Assembly: GCA_947359465.1 (NCBI GenBank)
Contig: OX375876.1
Location: 82,420,359-82,484,358, forward strand
Reading direction: 5' to 3'
Origin: Metellina segmentata
Taxonomy: Eukaryota; Arthropoda; Arachnida; Araneae; Tetragnathidae
Length of the DNA stretch: 64,000 nt
Translations under genes and position numbers: made by a program
The notes under the pieces: generated by a model
Told to the model about the DNA's origin: nothing
What the model saw: the letters and a program-made list of their open reading frames with translations, nothing else
Databases searched by the model: none
Part shown: positions 10,790 to 23,500 of the stretch, in pieces
Position numbering within the stretch: position 1 is the first letter of the stretch
How the letters are laid out: each line of letters begins with the position of its first letter

Positions 10790-11640
10790 AGTGGTATTAC
10801 AAGGTAGGGCAGAGTAAGATTTCTAGGTATCATTTTTGACCAGAAATTTGCTTCCTCTCGCATGTTGTTCAGCTATGGATGTATTGTGTAAATTCTCTAA
10901 AAGTATCCTCAAAAACATCTCGGGGAGCAGATCCTCCATGGTCAAGATCTATAATTCGTTTCAGACTTCACTCTGTAGATACTACCTATGGTTCCATCTG
11001 TCAGACTTGCGAAAGCTCGATACAGTGCATCACCCCACATTTAGAATCTGTTATTGTGCCTTCAGGACCTCACCAGAGAAAAATTTATACGTTGTTTGTC
11101 AAGAACCGTCTTTAGCTTCTATGTGTCTTTTGTTGTCGCTTCGACTTAATTACTGCATATTGACTAGTCCAACTCATCATTTCTAAACAACTTTTTATTT
11201 AGTTTATTGTCAGTCTTAATTTTGTCTAGTGTAGCTTGGCCATTTGTGGCTCTTGTACCATAACACACCATCGTTATCATTTTATCATCACTCGGCCGTT
11301 TACATTGATGACTCGGACAAATTATGCTAGCTGTGCCTTTGTGATCCTGTTTCGTTATTTATTCACTTCCATCTATCTATAGTTTCAGTTTTCACTGTAT
11401 TACAGGGCATTCAAATATATTTTAAGTCTACTTTTGTCAATTTTATATACAGGTTTTAGAAGTTTATTGGAATCCTTAAAATCAGATTGTCGTAAACATT
11501 TCCTGAAACTTGTTATTGGGATCCTCAGTGAACTTATTTGGCGGGGTTTCGGAATCGACTTTTTCATTCATCCAATATCTAGTAATCCTTTGACAAATCA
11601 AACAAGTTTACAAGGTAAATAAAGATGAAAACTGCTGCTT
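10790..11640 (+). pseudogene. Decayed LINE reverse transcriptase thumb and RNase H
   Basis: Frame-shifting pieces follow the order of a jockey-type LINE ORF2. VRFLGIIFDQKF is at about 10,815-10,850. CITPHLESVIVPSGPHQRK and LDTVHHPTFRICYCAFRTSP are in two overlapping frames up to 11,080. VYIDDSDK is near 11,300, where RNase H has YTDGS. SLLESLKSDCRKHFLKLVIG is near 11,470. Stops throughout show it is not functional. Confidence 0.7.
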
Positions 11641-11649
11641 AAGAGGATT

Positions 11650-14600
11650 AGGGTTCTTGGCGATACCTCTATAAAAAAAGCGCATCATGATTCCTACCCC
11701 ATGGGTGATGTGGAAATGGAATTGTTCATTTTAGGACATGTTATAAGTTACAGAATACAATTGTGACGCTTGTGTGAACCATAATATTTGTCATTAGTTA
11801 AAACAGACTAGAGATAGTTCTAACTCAAATGACCATTTTCCTAATTAATAAAATGGCATTAAGTGTTGAGGTACAAAATATGCTTTGTTTCATTGTCAAA
11901 AGAGAGTAACATTCAGATATTTCTCTCTAGCTTCTGCAGAAACAATCATTAACATTTAGACTACTACAAGTATGGCTAATTCTGTTTTTGCACAAACTTC
12001 TTTACTCTAATTTGATTTAACACGAGCGGGCCGAGCCAATTTCTAGTTTGCCTAGATTCTAAGAATTTTTTTTAATTTTTGGTATATGCATGAATAGATT
12101 GCATAACAGCTAATGTGCATTTGGAAACGCATGCTTTGGTTTGCTAATGTGTATCTCTAGGTATCTATGAATAATTTTTATTGGATTTGGTGCACATCTT
12201 TATCATTGTTTCAGCCCATTAATTTTTATTTTAGACCTCGAAGAAAAATGTCAGATTGTTTAAATAAAGAGGTTTACATGATCCTATGTTGAAACTAAAA
12301 TACTGAGACCAGAATGTGTTGCATGCTTTGACTTGCGATTTAAGAACAAACATTGCTAATCCATGCGAAATAGAAGTTGTTTCATCCTGTCTAAACAAAA
12401 TCTTCGAGTGATATTCTAGATGTATACAAACATATGCACCATTTATTGTCAGAAAATGAACAACATCTTGTAAAACAGATTTTGTTCATGAAGAGTTTTT
12501 TCCATTTTGAATGCAATTTATTTTAATACATTTTTATTACATGTATTTTGTTGAAATAAAATAAGCTTAAAACTAATATTCTCAAGAAAACTCTTTTAAA
12601 ATATTACTTACAAAACAGTATGCCAGAGATACTTGTTTCTTTATAAATAACAAAAACAAGCTAAAATGTTAAAGTTACAGTTTGTTTCGTGCTTTAGGGA
12701 AAAGCAGATGAGATTTATAATAGGTTACATGTTTCAAGTAAACAAAACTAAAAATAGTAGATAGTCAATATTTACTTTAAATTTCATGGTTAAAGAAAAT
12801 TTATTTAAAAATTATATGGACAAAATTGAAATACAGCAGATAATTGTAATGAGTTTTTTAGATATAAAAAATCCTGGTGAATATACAAGATATTCTGTAA
12901 AAATACAAGCAAGTGGTGCAAAGAAAACTTTTATTTTCGACAGAACTCAAAAAAGGTCATTTATATTACAACTAAAATTCTCTATACAATTTCAATTCTA
13001 AAGCTACCATTCCAGAAATACTGTTGCACAACACAATGTAGCATCCATTTTAGTTGAAAGAACTGAAAATTAATGCATTTAGATCAACAAAGCAGAAACT
13101 ACATCTCAGTACACTTACACTATGGACTGATAAAAAAGAAATAAACACTTAATTGAAGTAAAAAACGGAACATTATATTTAGAAATCTTAAAATGGCAAC
13201 AATAAGCTATACAAAATATGTCACAAATTTATTCGTTATGGAATGACCAAAAATCCAAATTAGTAACATGTTTTGTTCACATGCTCATTGATTATACCTC
13301 TATGATATCAATGTGATTCCATTACATCACCAGATATTCAATTGAAGATGTGTTTTATGCCAGCTAATTGGTAATGTGACCAACTGATAAATACAAATAG
13401 TAGCAGTTTTTAAATTATTGGGTATAAAATAACTTCATGAAATATTAAAATAAATAGGATAATAGAAGAAATGTCATCTACATAACATTACTGACAATTG
13501 GAGCCACTTCCTGAAACGGATGCTTTACTCTTTTTTGAACAAAAATGCAGTCATCTGCAATTTAACTACTTGGATCTTTGAAGTAGTTTAGGTATGTGTA
13601 TAGTATTCTTCAACTAATATAATGAACCCATAAAATGACAGAATTTACTTAAGCAACCTTCTGCAACATTGACCCAAGCAAATGTGGCCTGAATTTTGTA
13701 AACATATTTAAGTAACTTTGTGGCCCAAAACACATGCAACAAATCCAAAAATCAATACCTAATCTAAACAATACAACTGATCAACTACATACACATAATT
13801 TAATTTATAAATGTATTGTTATCTACTTAGCATTTATAAGTACCAAATTTAATAAATGTCACCAAAAAGTATGTGTGCATGTTTCTGCCCTGATACTAAA
13901 CTTGCATGATTAATATAAATGAAATATTGAATTGCTTATAACAGACCAGGTCTATTTTCAGAAACAAGCTAAACAAGAAAAGTGCAGCCACATACAAAAT
14001 AATGTAGCAATTGCCTTAGATGGTTATTTGTTTCGCCAGCTGATGCTCATTGCAATCACTTTCAACAAAAAAATTCGAAATCAGTACCACCAATTATGGT
14101 CTGGCATTATAATATCTCTAACCAGCCCTTAAGCATCTCCACTCATTCTTACAAAATCGACTCAAATGAACACATTTCCATAGCCAGACTACTAGATTCT
14201 GAATTTTAAAAACAAGCATTTGGGTAACTTCTGAAATAAGCAGAAATATAAAATAAAAATGCCATGTCCAATACTTTACAGCATTTCTTGATCCACAGCT
14301 TATTTTGTACTTATTGCAAGCCTTACTGGAAAACTCATCCACAGATTAATGAATTCAAAATTGGAGTATAGTCTAACTCCTGCCGGTTGTCAGTTGAGTC
14401 ACATGGAACAAGTCGTTAATTAAATTAGGACACTGGCAGTAGTGTAAACAAACCATGTCTTTTGTTGATGTCTATAGCAAGGATCCTGGTGTTAAGTTTA
14501 TGGTTCAGTGACAAAAGCGACAGCAATAACATGTCGGCAAAGGAAAACCATTCTTGCTTTACATATAGCAGCCTTTTCCTATCAATCTTTAAAAAAAATT

Positions 14601-14690
14601 TCACAAATCAACTGAATTAAGGTTTATTGATCTACAATATATTGATGTTTCACTATAGTGTACATCAGTGAACCTTGTACAGCTGTAAAC
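11650..14690. other. Long A+T-rich region without a recognised gene
   Basis: Neither strand shows similarity I can name. A short frame at 13,932-14,132 and an opposite one at 14,118-14,342 lack motif or splice support. Confidence 0.35.
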
Positions 14691-14694
14691 CTTG

Positions 14695-14726
14695 TATATA
14701 GGACAATGTGTACATTGTCCTATATA
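14695..14726. repeat. Perfect 14-bp stem palindrome
   Basis: TATATAGGACAATG, loop TGTA, then CATTGTCCTATATA. The arms match at all 14 positions. No run of T follows that would make a terminator. It lies just beyond the 3' end of the CR1-like element. Confidence 0.95.
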
Positions 14727-14874
14727 AAATTACTAAATTCAGACACATGATGCTCTATGTAGTGTACTTTGTGCACACCTAGATTTTACAATATCATAAA
14801 TATTTTTGTTGGATTTTATAATCTATTACTTAGATGCTAGACTATATACAAATAAAATATTAACAACCAGCTAC

Positions 14875-16010
14875 AGGCTCGAGCCCAACAAGGCTGGTAC
14901 TTTGTTTATGAATTCCCCAATTCCCACTGACTATCCAATTGTATCTTAAATTCGTACACTCCCTTTGAATTAACTATATTTTCTGGCAACACGTTCCAAC
15001 TGTCTATTGCCCTATTAAAATAGTAGTTTTTCCTTAAATCCCGATTAAAATGTGTCTTATTCAATTTATACCCATGACCCCTTGTTCTGTTATCCCTATT
15101 GAAATTTAAGCCCTCTGTGTCCCCTTGTTTTACAAACTTGAAAAGCTGAATCAAATCCCCCCTCCTCTTCTTTCCAGTGTATACATGTTTAGCTTACTTA
15201 AACGTTCATTATAGTCTAAATTTGCTAGCCCCTTTATTATTTTTGTAGCTCTGTGCTGAACCCTTTCAATTGATTCTATGTCCTTTCTTATATATGGAGC
15301 CCAGAATTGTACAGCATATTCTAGATGTGGTCTTACTAAATCCTTATATAACGGCAAGATTATATTCTTATCCCTTGAAGTTACAGTCTTTTTAATATAC
15401 CCCAATAACCTATTAGCCTTTTTACCCGCAGCTGAACATTGGTGACCCATTTTAAAATCCCTGTGAATTATCACCCCAAGATCCTTGACTGTTTCTCCCT
15501 CCTTTACCTTTACTCCCTGCAGACAGTACTCAGCTCCACTGTTCCTGTAACCCATATGCAGAACTTGAAATTTCCTTACATTAAATGACATACCCCGTTT
15601 TACAGCCCATTCGGATATCTTATCAAAATCCCCTTGTAAATTTTCTATCTGTAACTTGGTATCCACTGTCCCCCATATTTTTAAGTCATCTGCAAATATA
15701 TTGTTTCTATTCTTGATCCCCTGACCTATATCATCTATGAAAATTATAAATAAAATTGGTCCCAAAACTGATCCCTGAGGCACCCACTTATAACTTCTGT
15801 CCACTGTGAATAATTTCCTTTTACCTGCACTTTTTTCCTTTTTTTGCTTTCTACCCAATAACCAATTCTTTATCCATATTAATGTTTTTCCCTGAATCCC
15901 CAGCCTTTGCAATTTAAACAGTAATGCCTCATGAGGTACTTTATCAAAAGCCTTTTGAAAATCTATGTACATGATATCCACACTGCTCTTATTATCCAGC
16001 TCTAACACAA
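14875..16010 (-). pseudogene. CR1-like LINE reverse transcriptase, 5' truncated
   Basis: A 285-residue - strand frame (15,151-16,008) covers reverse transcriptase from the palm onwards: DIMYIDFQKAFDKVPHEALL, VPQGSVLGPILFIIFIDDI and the catalytic FADD box. The thumb region includes LVRPHLEYAVQFWAPYIRKD and IERVQHRATKIIKGL. A frameshift at about 15,150 separates the conserved end (LFKFVKQGDTEGLNF, YYFNRAIDSWNVLPENIV). It lacks endonuclease and ORF1, so it is a 5'-truncated insertion. It is the best preserved LINE piece in the window. Confidence 0.92.
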
Positions 16011-17139
16011 GAAGGAAGAACTATTGCTAGTTAGTAATAGCTGCTACTGGAACAATTATCCAATTTAATTTTGAGGACTTTCTTTTTGTAGAAAAAGGAT
16101 AATCAAGGCTAAAAAAACATTCCCACTTTACAAATTTTTTAATTTTGATCCTTAATTTTTTTTTATTAAAAATAAAACAATAAGTATTTTGATTTGTACC
16201 ACTATCTGTGTAGTTGAAATGAATGATGCAAAACTACACCACCATAAATAACCAATATCGATGAGTACTTTAATTCAATCTAAGTTATATTAATGATGTA
16301 GTATGCATTTATTCCAACTTGTGTTTTTGATCGATAGAAATTGTGAACTAAGACATTACACACAAGGAAAGTTTTACTCATACAAAAGGGAAGTACATCC
16401 AGGATTAAATAACAGGAATTTAACCTGCACTGTATGCCTACAGTTAAGTCAGTCAACACTACACTTAAGTCTTTGACAGTGAAAAAATTTCCCAATTTCT
16501 AGCATTAACAAAAAAGTACAGTTGTATAACAATTCTGCTATCACTATGCAAACTGTGATGCTGTTTATAAATCAATACACTCTTAACAACAATGATGTTA
16601 TCACATTAAAATAAAATAGAAAAATTATTGGGTAGCCACAATTTAACAATTACATGCAGCAGATACCAAATGCCTGGAGGTCATATTAAATAGTAACTTA
16701 CTCAGAAGTGAATAATTTCACATTATAGAGCAACTGAAATCCTCTGAAAACCACCCTTTAAATATCATTGTTTTCTCCGCGTAGGCTGATTAGATATGCG
16801 TGTACATAAAGTAGTAGTTACCATTATGATTTGTAGAAAACGTTCTACCATAAGAGCTGAGATTCTAAATAATACAAAAAATTTATAACTGCATTTGCGG
16901 ACAACACATTTAATTCAAATAAAATTTCTAATTAATTAAGATAGGTCCCAACTGTTCACTTCAAATTATCTTTTTAACAAGTATCTAATTGTCATAATTT
17001 CCTTCTCACCACATCAAAAAATCTATCTGTATCTGCTTCTCTTCTATTCCAGGATGTGGTATTTTTCCGTTCTTCTAAATCGGAAATAAATTTTAGCCCC
17101 AAGTCAAAACAAAACACAGAAATCCCCCCTCCCCATGTT
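16011..17139. other. A+T-rich stretch upstream of the DOCK promoter region
   Basis: No gene or repeat boundary was recognised. A reading frame at 16,280-16,495 on the - strand has no recognisable motif. Confidence 0.35.
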
Positions 17140-17286
17140 TTTACACTCATACTCTCGAATCCAGGGTGAACCTCTACTCACTCATGTCAGATAAGCCACA
17201 CCTTGCATATACTTAACAGTTCGCGCATGCGCAGTTTAAAAATGGTTCCACGGGATAGAGTTGCGGTAAGACTCTTGTGTTGAAAA
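17140..17286 (+). promoter_or_regulatory. Promoter-like segment upstream of the DOCK gene
   Basis: This stretch is G+C-richer than its surroundings, 230-375 bp before the start codon. It holds the palindrome CGCGCATGCGCA (17,222-17,233), which fits the NRF1-type promoter motif. About 35 bp later GTTGCG|gtaaga (donor at 17,266) looks like a 5' splice site. A strong acceptor (ctcttttttgtttag, ending 17,392) follows, so a non-coding first exon is possible. An inverted copy lies at 9,606-9,771. The promoter role is inferred from position and motif only. Confidence 0.5.
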
Positions 17287-17514
17287 CCATAGATCAGAGA
17301 TATTATAGATATCTACCGAAAAAGAGTAACTTCTTGTTTCTCTTTGTCGTTTGGCAGCAATATAAAATAATTTCAAGCTCTTTTTTGTTTAGTATTGTGA
17401 TTCTGAATCGGTTGTCTTAGCTCACATATAGAACTGTTTTGATAAAGAATAGTTTTTTATGATATGAAAAGAAAGAAGCAAATTTGATTGATTCTATAAG
17501 ATTCCTTTCCAAAC

Positions 17515-17555
17515 ATGGAATCGCGCCAGCGAGCATTTGCTCAAAAATTAAAATG
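17515..17555 (+). CDS. DOCK7: DOCK7-like exon 1 (start codon)
   Basis: This exon encodes [13 protein letters not shown] plus two bases of the next codon. RAFAQK is the conserved start of DOCK6/7/8 proteins. The donor gtgaaa is at 17,556. The split codon TG|G is completed by exon 2, about 4 kb away. Without splicing the frame stops two bases later. Confidence 0.85.
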
Positions 17556-20500
17556 GTGAAACTCAAAGTTTTTGTTTTTAAATTCACTTATTTTTTAAAA
17601 CTATTTTATATCTATAATAATCAACAGCAATTTCTCTTTCGTTTTTTTTATTTCATCTGTTTCTTTGACCAGTTTAAAAACAAGCTTACTTTGCTTGTTT
17701 TTAATATGTCACTAAGCGTTTAATCTATAGTTTTTAAACTATACTGTTTTCGTGTTTCGGGACCTTAAATTAATTTACAATAGTTTTTGTTATTACATAA
17801 GAAGGGAGCTCTCTTATCCTCACCGCTGAAACACTTCGAAATGATCCAGTATGATGTTAATATGAACAGGATTTTACTCGGATATCACTTTGAAAGCACC
17901 CGCTGAGCATTTCCATACCAGTAAATAAAATTTAAATAAAGAACATTACATAAGGGTGGAGGCATTTTGTTAAAAACATAAAGCTTTAAAGAATAACTCA
18001 GTGCAAACCCATTGGGCACAGGCCAATCATAAAATAGACACGGGGGTCACCCTTCCATCTACTGACCATCTGAGGGTGCTTAGGCTTTGTTTATTAATTT
18101 TTACTCAGGCACATCCCCACACTGTTAGTTGCTCACACTGAACAGCTTGGAAATTTAAAGAGAGAATTTAAACATTTAAGAAAAAATTTTAGGTTTTAAG
18201 GATAAAATTTACTTGAAAAGTAGTGATATAATTAAGTTCTATTTTGTTCATCAGCCTAGTTATTGGTGATAAGAAAACACTATTTAATCGGGAAAGTAAT
18301 TATTACAATTAAAGTCAAATACTTCAAGGTACAAACATAACAATCCACATCAGCACTTGGACCTATGTGGAAAGGTGTTAAACTTAGGGAATAGCTTGTG
18401 GTCTTTTCTGCAAGCTACTAACAGTTGTCTCATATGGTGGTAATGACCAATGCTTTGTTTGACATTTGAGGTATTTTTAGAAATAATTTGGAAGAGAGCT
18501 GCTGTAAATAAAAAAATTTTACTCAGCTGAATAGAACCAAAAACATTTTATGTTAGAAATTTTTTTTATTTTTAATAACTATTGTTAATATATAATGCAA
18601 TGGTGTACAATGGCACATGTGGTGAAATTATAATATTATTAATAACAATATGCATAATTTCACCAACATAATTCATCCCATCAAAACTGCTTCAAATTCA
18701 ACATAAAATATTGAATTTAAAAATTAAAGGCTAAAAATGGATAAAAGGCTAAAAAGTACACAATTTGATAGTTGTTATAATTATTATTAAAATAATTGCA
18801 CATTATATTTTGTCAAAGATATTGATATCTTCACATAAGTTTACAAGTATCAGATCCACTCCCCATGTGCACCATTGGTACAAGAGTAATCGTCCCGGTG
18901 GATCTCTATCCCTCCGGTGCAGCAGACAGGAACAAACTACAATAACACGATTTCGTAGTGGCCACCTCAAAACATTGACTTATGCCAACAAAGAAAAGGA
19001 CTTTCCAATTTGTACCAAGTGTTCCAAAGGCCAGGCCACTCCAGATCATATCCTTGAGTGCTTGGGACTTGATAAAGAAGATCTTCTGGAGCGACGATTA
19101 TTGGTCATTGATTTCTTGAGAGTGCGATATCATGGACCTAGTCTAGCTCTGCTGGGCTACAGGGATCAGCAACAACAACAACACCACAAGTATCGGAACT
19201 GAAAAAAAAGAAACCCTTAATAACCTTGAATATTCTCTAAATTTGTTTCAAAACATATGGAGAAAAAAAAAATTTCCTATTTTATCATTACTTTTTGAAA
19301 AGGGCAATTTTATTAATATTGGCCGACCAACCGGTATAGTGGTTAAGGTGTTCTAGGCCTCTAGATCGGAAGGTTCCTGGTTCGAATCCAGGTCCGGGCA
19401 TGGATGTTTGTAAGCGTATTGTGTAGAGGCGGCTGGTGCACCTTACATCTGTCTTGGCCGAAAGTTCTCACGTTGGGTGAGTGTGGAAGTTTGGAGAGTG
19501 GAGTGCCTGCTCAGGTGTTGCTTCTTCATCTGACCTTGGTTCAAAATTACGAGGTGTCCTCGATCTTCCCCTTAAGGGACTGAACCCGGACCGTCGTCAA
19601 TAGCCCGTTGTGTTGCTCTAATACGACGTTAACTAAAATTAACATTACCATTTATTAATATTGGTTAAGGGGGAAAATTAAAAATTATTTTAATGTATTT
19701 TGTTATAAGGCATTTTAGAATGGACTGAAAATATCTTAAAATTTAACAACAAATTATATTCACTCTAAATTTAAAACCTTTTAGGTATATGTATGTATTT
19801 TAATTCTAGCATATACAACTGTTTGTATAACTTGTTCTTCTTGAGTTCTGAGTGTTAATTTTTCAAGTTGAAATGGAACCTTGCTTTCCTTTTATTGTTT
19901 ACAGTGGTATTTGGAGGAGTGTATGAGCATTTTTAGCATTCTTGCTCATGCAAAGAATGCATAGAAAACACCATTTAGTGTTTGGGTCAGGCTCCTTCCC
20001 TGACAACAGCTATCCTGGTTCAGTGGGTATGCCCACTCCACTAGCAACCTTTGAGTTGTAGGTGGTGCTTGTTGGATTCCTGTCAGGTGCATTCATCCCT
20101 GGGTGTATTTCTCTTCTGTATCAGTAAAAACTTTCATGTGTGCATATCTATTATTTGGTATTGTATGTCTCTTGTGTCCGGTGCAGGTTGGCCAAATATG
20201 ACCCTTGTGTCATAAAACCCCGTAACAACCAACCCCACTGATGACGTCCTGACCCACCGACATCACTCGCTTCAACTTCCAAATTCCTTCCAATTTGTTT
20301 TACTTGAATTATTATCTCATATACCATGTTAAATACACTGCAGTCATGTAAATTCAAAATTCGTTGATGCTTAAATATTTTGCCGGAAATCTGATTTTTG
20401 CTGTATTATCATATTTTTGCATGAGCACTAATCATGAGATCTGTTAAAGTGATTCTCCAACCTCTTCAAATATCCATGTCTTGACTGTTTTCAATTAATC

Positions 20501-23500
20501 ATCATGCCCAGAGTCATAAATTGACCAACAATGATTCTAGCTCTTTTGATTTTATTGCAATTTAATTATTTTTAAAATATATTTTTTTTCTTAATCATAA
20601 TAAATTTATTTATTGAGATTAAGATTAAGTCTGTTTTATTTTTAACAAATTAAAAACCATTTCTTAAAGTTTTAATATTGGTATGCTGTGATGGTACTGA
20701 ATATACAGAGAGTTAAAGAATTTTAATAAAATAAAATAAACTGCTTAATTAGTTTATTTAACTCAAATATATATATATTTTATAATCTAGAATCCCAGCA
20801 TTTGTGTGTATCGTGTTGTATATTTGATGCATTTTGTGGGATGTGCACTATAGTATTCATGTGTATCACATAGTATATTGAATCTAGAAACAAATTTCTT
20901 GAAACATTCATTCAGTCATACTGAAATCTGTAATTATTTTATATTCACCTTCTAAAAGTTTTACATAGTTTGTTCATTTGGAACTGAAAGTGTAATGAAG
21001 CTAAGTTGTTCCACCTGCAAAAATATGTTACAAAAATTTATTTTATGTTTTTATTGTATTTCTGGATGAAATTGGCTGGATGCATACTAAGTATACTTCT
21101 GATCATTTCATGACCTAGAATTTTGTTAAATTTCATATCTTTGTATAAATATCATAATAAATAAAATAAATCTTTGTGGTGTGTACTCAATTTCAAGAGC
21201 CACTGTATATGCATTTATAAATTCGTATGCGTTACATTCTTGTAAAATGCTAATGTTTTGCTGTTCAACAGATTTTGATTGTGATTCATCATGAAAGATA
21301 AGTTTGAATTGTTACATTAAAATTAGAAATTGGTTTATCATTCTATAGTCATTTTTAGACTTGGCCAACTCTTTGATGACCATGACCCAACCCCCTCCCC
21401 ATTTTTGATACATCATGAGGTTATGTTATTCCAGAAAATATTTGCCAAATAAAATGTTTTTCATTGATGAATTTGAATGATTGTAAATTATTTAACTGTC
21501 GTAAATTATTTTAATAACTTGCCTAAAATTTGTACTTCAGGCAAAACAATTCTGATATCCGGCAACAGATTTCCAGTGGATCAGGACAGATGAAAGAAGA
21601 TTCTCAACCCAAACATAATATGTACCATGGAAAAGTAAATTATTGATCTGTTTACCAGTATTTCTTTTTCTTTTAATTATTTTTCTATGAATTATTCACC
21701 TACATTTTTCAATGAATTGTCTCATGAATCATTCTTGCACTCGGCTGTTTCAATGAATTGAAATTATTGGATTTAAATTATCGACAATTACCTATACACA
21801 GCTTAGTGTTTATCCCTTTTTTTATTCGTTAAGTGTATTTAGTTTTTTCGGGGAAAGAGAACCTCTATAGTCCACAACAAAACCCAACTACCCTAGCAAT
21901 ATGCTTTTGCATATGAAACTATATTTGGCATTTGGATTTAAAATTTTCTTTAGCCGAATTTTTAAAGTTTTATTTGTTTTTAAATTTTAACATTTTTTGT
22001 TGGAGAGTTTATTTGAGGTATATTTTAATAGGTTATAATCTCTTAATAAACAAGACTGTTCAAAAATAAAAGTGGAATGCATTGCTTTTTTGTGTTGTGT
22101 TCTACATAAGCAATATCTGTGACTAATTGGGCCAATTCCTACAACCTAGTCTTTACTTTTGTTTTCCCCACTCATTGATGCTCACATCAGATTTCTTAAA
22201 TTCTCTGTAAATCATATTGTATTATAATTGTGTCCCATCCATTTTAAATAAAATGTCTAATGGTTAAAAATGTCATATTTAAATTTTATTTAAAAAATAT
22301 CACACTAAATGAAGCAGTTTCTAATTTTTATATATTTTGAAAAAACCAGGTTCACACCTGTAGTGACTGCATATATACTCGACTGGAAGGTCAGATTCTT
22401 AAACAAATATTTTGTTTTTATTTATTTTCAAGGTTAAGAACTTGCTTCCAATAAGATTTGTAAAGAAAAAGTATTTTGCAAAGTATTTCCTTTTCTGACT
22501 AATATGGGTGTAATTGCTTATTTCTTACTCTTAGATTAATTACTTATTACCCTGGAATTCACTTATTTTAACTAGTTCAATTAAAATGTATTCAGTTGGG
22601 CATTACCTCTTTTGTTCCTTCCACAGAAATGGCAAACTTCACGATGTATAGCATCTATTTTTAGTAATTGGTAAAATCTGGATACATATTTCAAGCTATC
22701 TATTAGCTATTCAATAACTAAAAGTCAAGTGTAACCAAGTATTCCACATTTTAAAATATTAAAGGTACATACCCACTTCTTACATGGTTGGCTAAAAACT
22801 GTTGTCCATTGTAAAATTATTCTCTTTGAATCCAGCTTTTAGCACTGTTTTTAGAATTTGGAGCTATGGCATCTTTAAAATGATAGTTGTCTTCGAAATG
22901 TTGGGTAAAAAGTTCACATTCGCAAATTGTTAAACAAGAAAAATATTTAAAATTTAAATGAAAATTTGCATGATATGGGGATAGGAGGAAAGAATTGGGA
23001 GATGACTGAAATATTTTTTACTGTAATTGAGTTTTTAGCAAGACAGTATCATGGGTTTATCTTTTCTTCCAGATTCCGCTGAATGATGTGTTGGATCCAC
23101 TTGATTTTGAAGAGTTTCTTGACCAGCATAGAGATAAAATAGAATGCGATCCTTTTCGTCATATGCTAGATTTCCCAGAGGATGATTTAGAAATTACCAT
23201 TTTACCACACAAATGTAGAACTCTAGAACATATAGTTCCTGATGATGAAGTGTAAGTTCTTTCTACTATGGCTTTTATACCTACTGAATATGTTCTTTTT
23301 TGAAGCACATTCATTGATTAAGTGTTTTGTGTAGTTTCTTTAAATTGCAGTGTATTAGTTTTAAGTGAAGAATTAAAAAAAATGTGTATAACATTATAGG
23401 GATAAATTGGTATTGTAATAAACAGGGTGTCAATATTTAAATCACATAATTCAAATCAATGATTAAATTCATGATTTTAATCAAATGATTTAAAAAAATC

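Noticed and set aside
13932..14342. Possible small genes on both strands
   Set aside because: No recognisable motif, no splice support and A+T-rich composition like the surroundings.
17484..17723. 79-residue frame overlapping DOCK exon 1
   Set aside because: It is in a different frame from the conserved [12 protein letters not shown] start and has no similarity I recognise.
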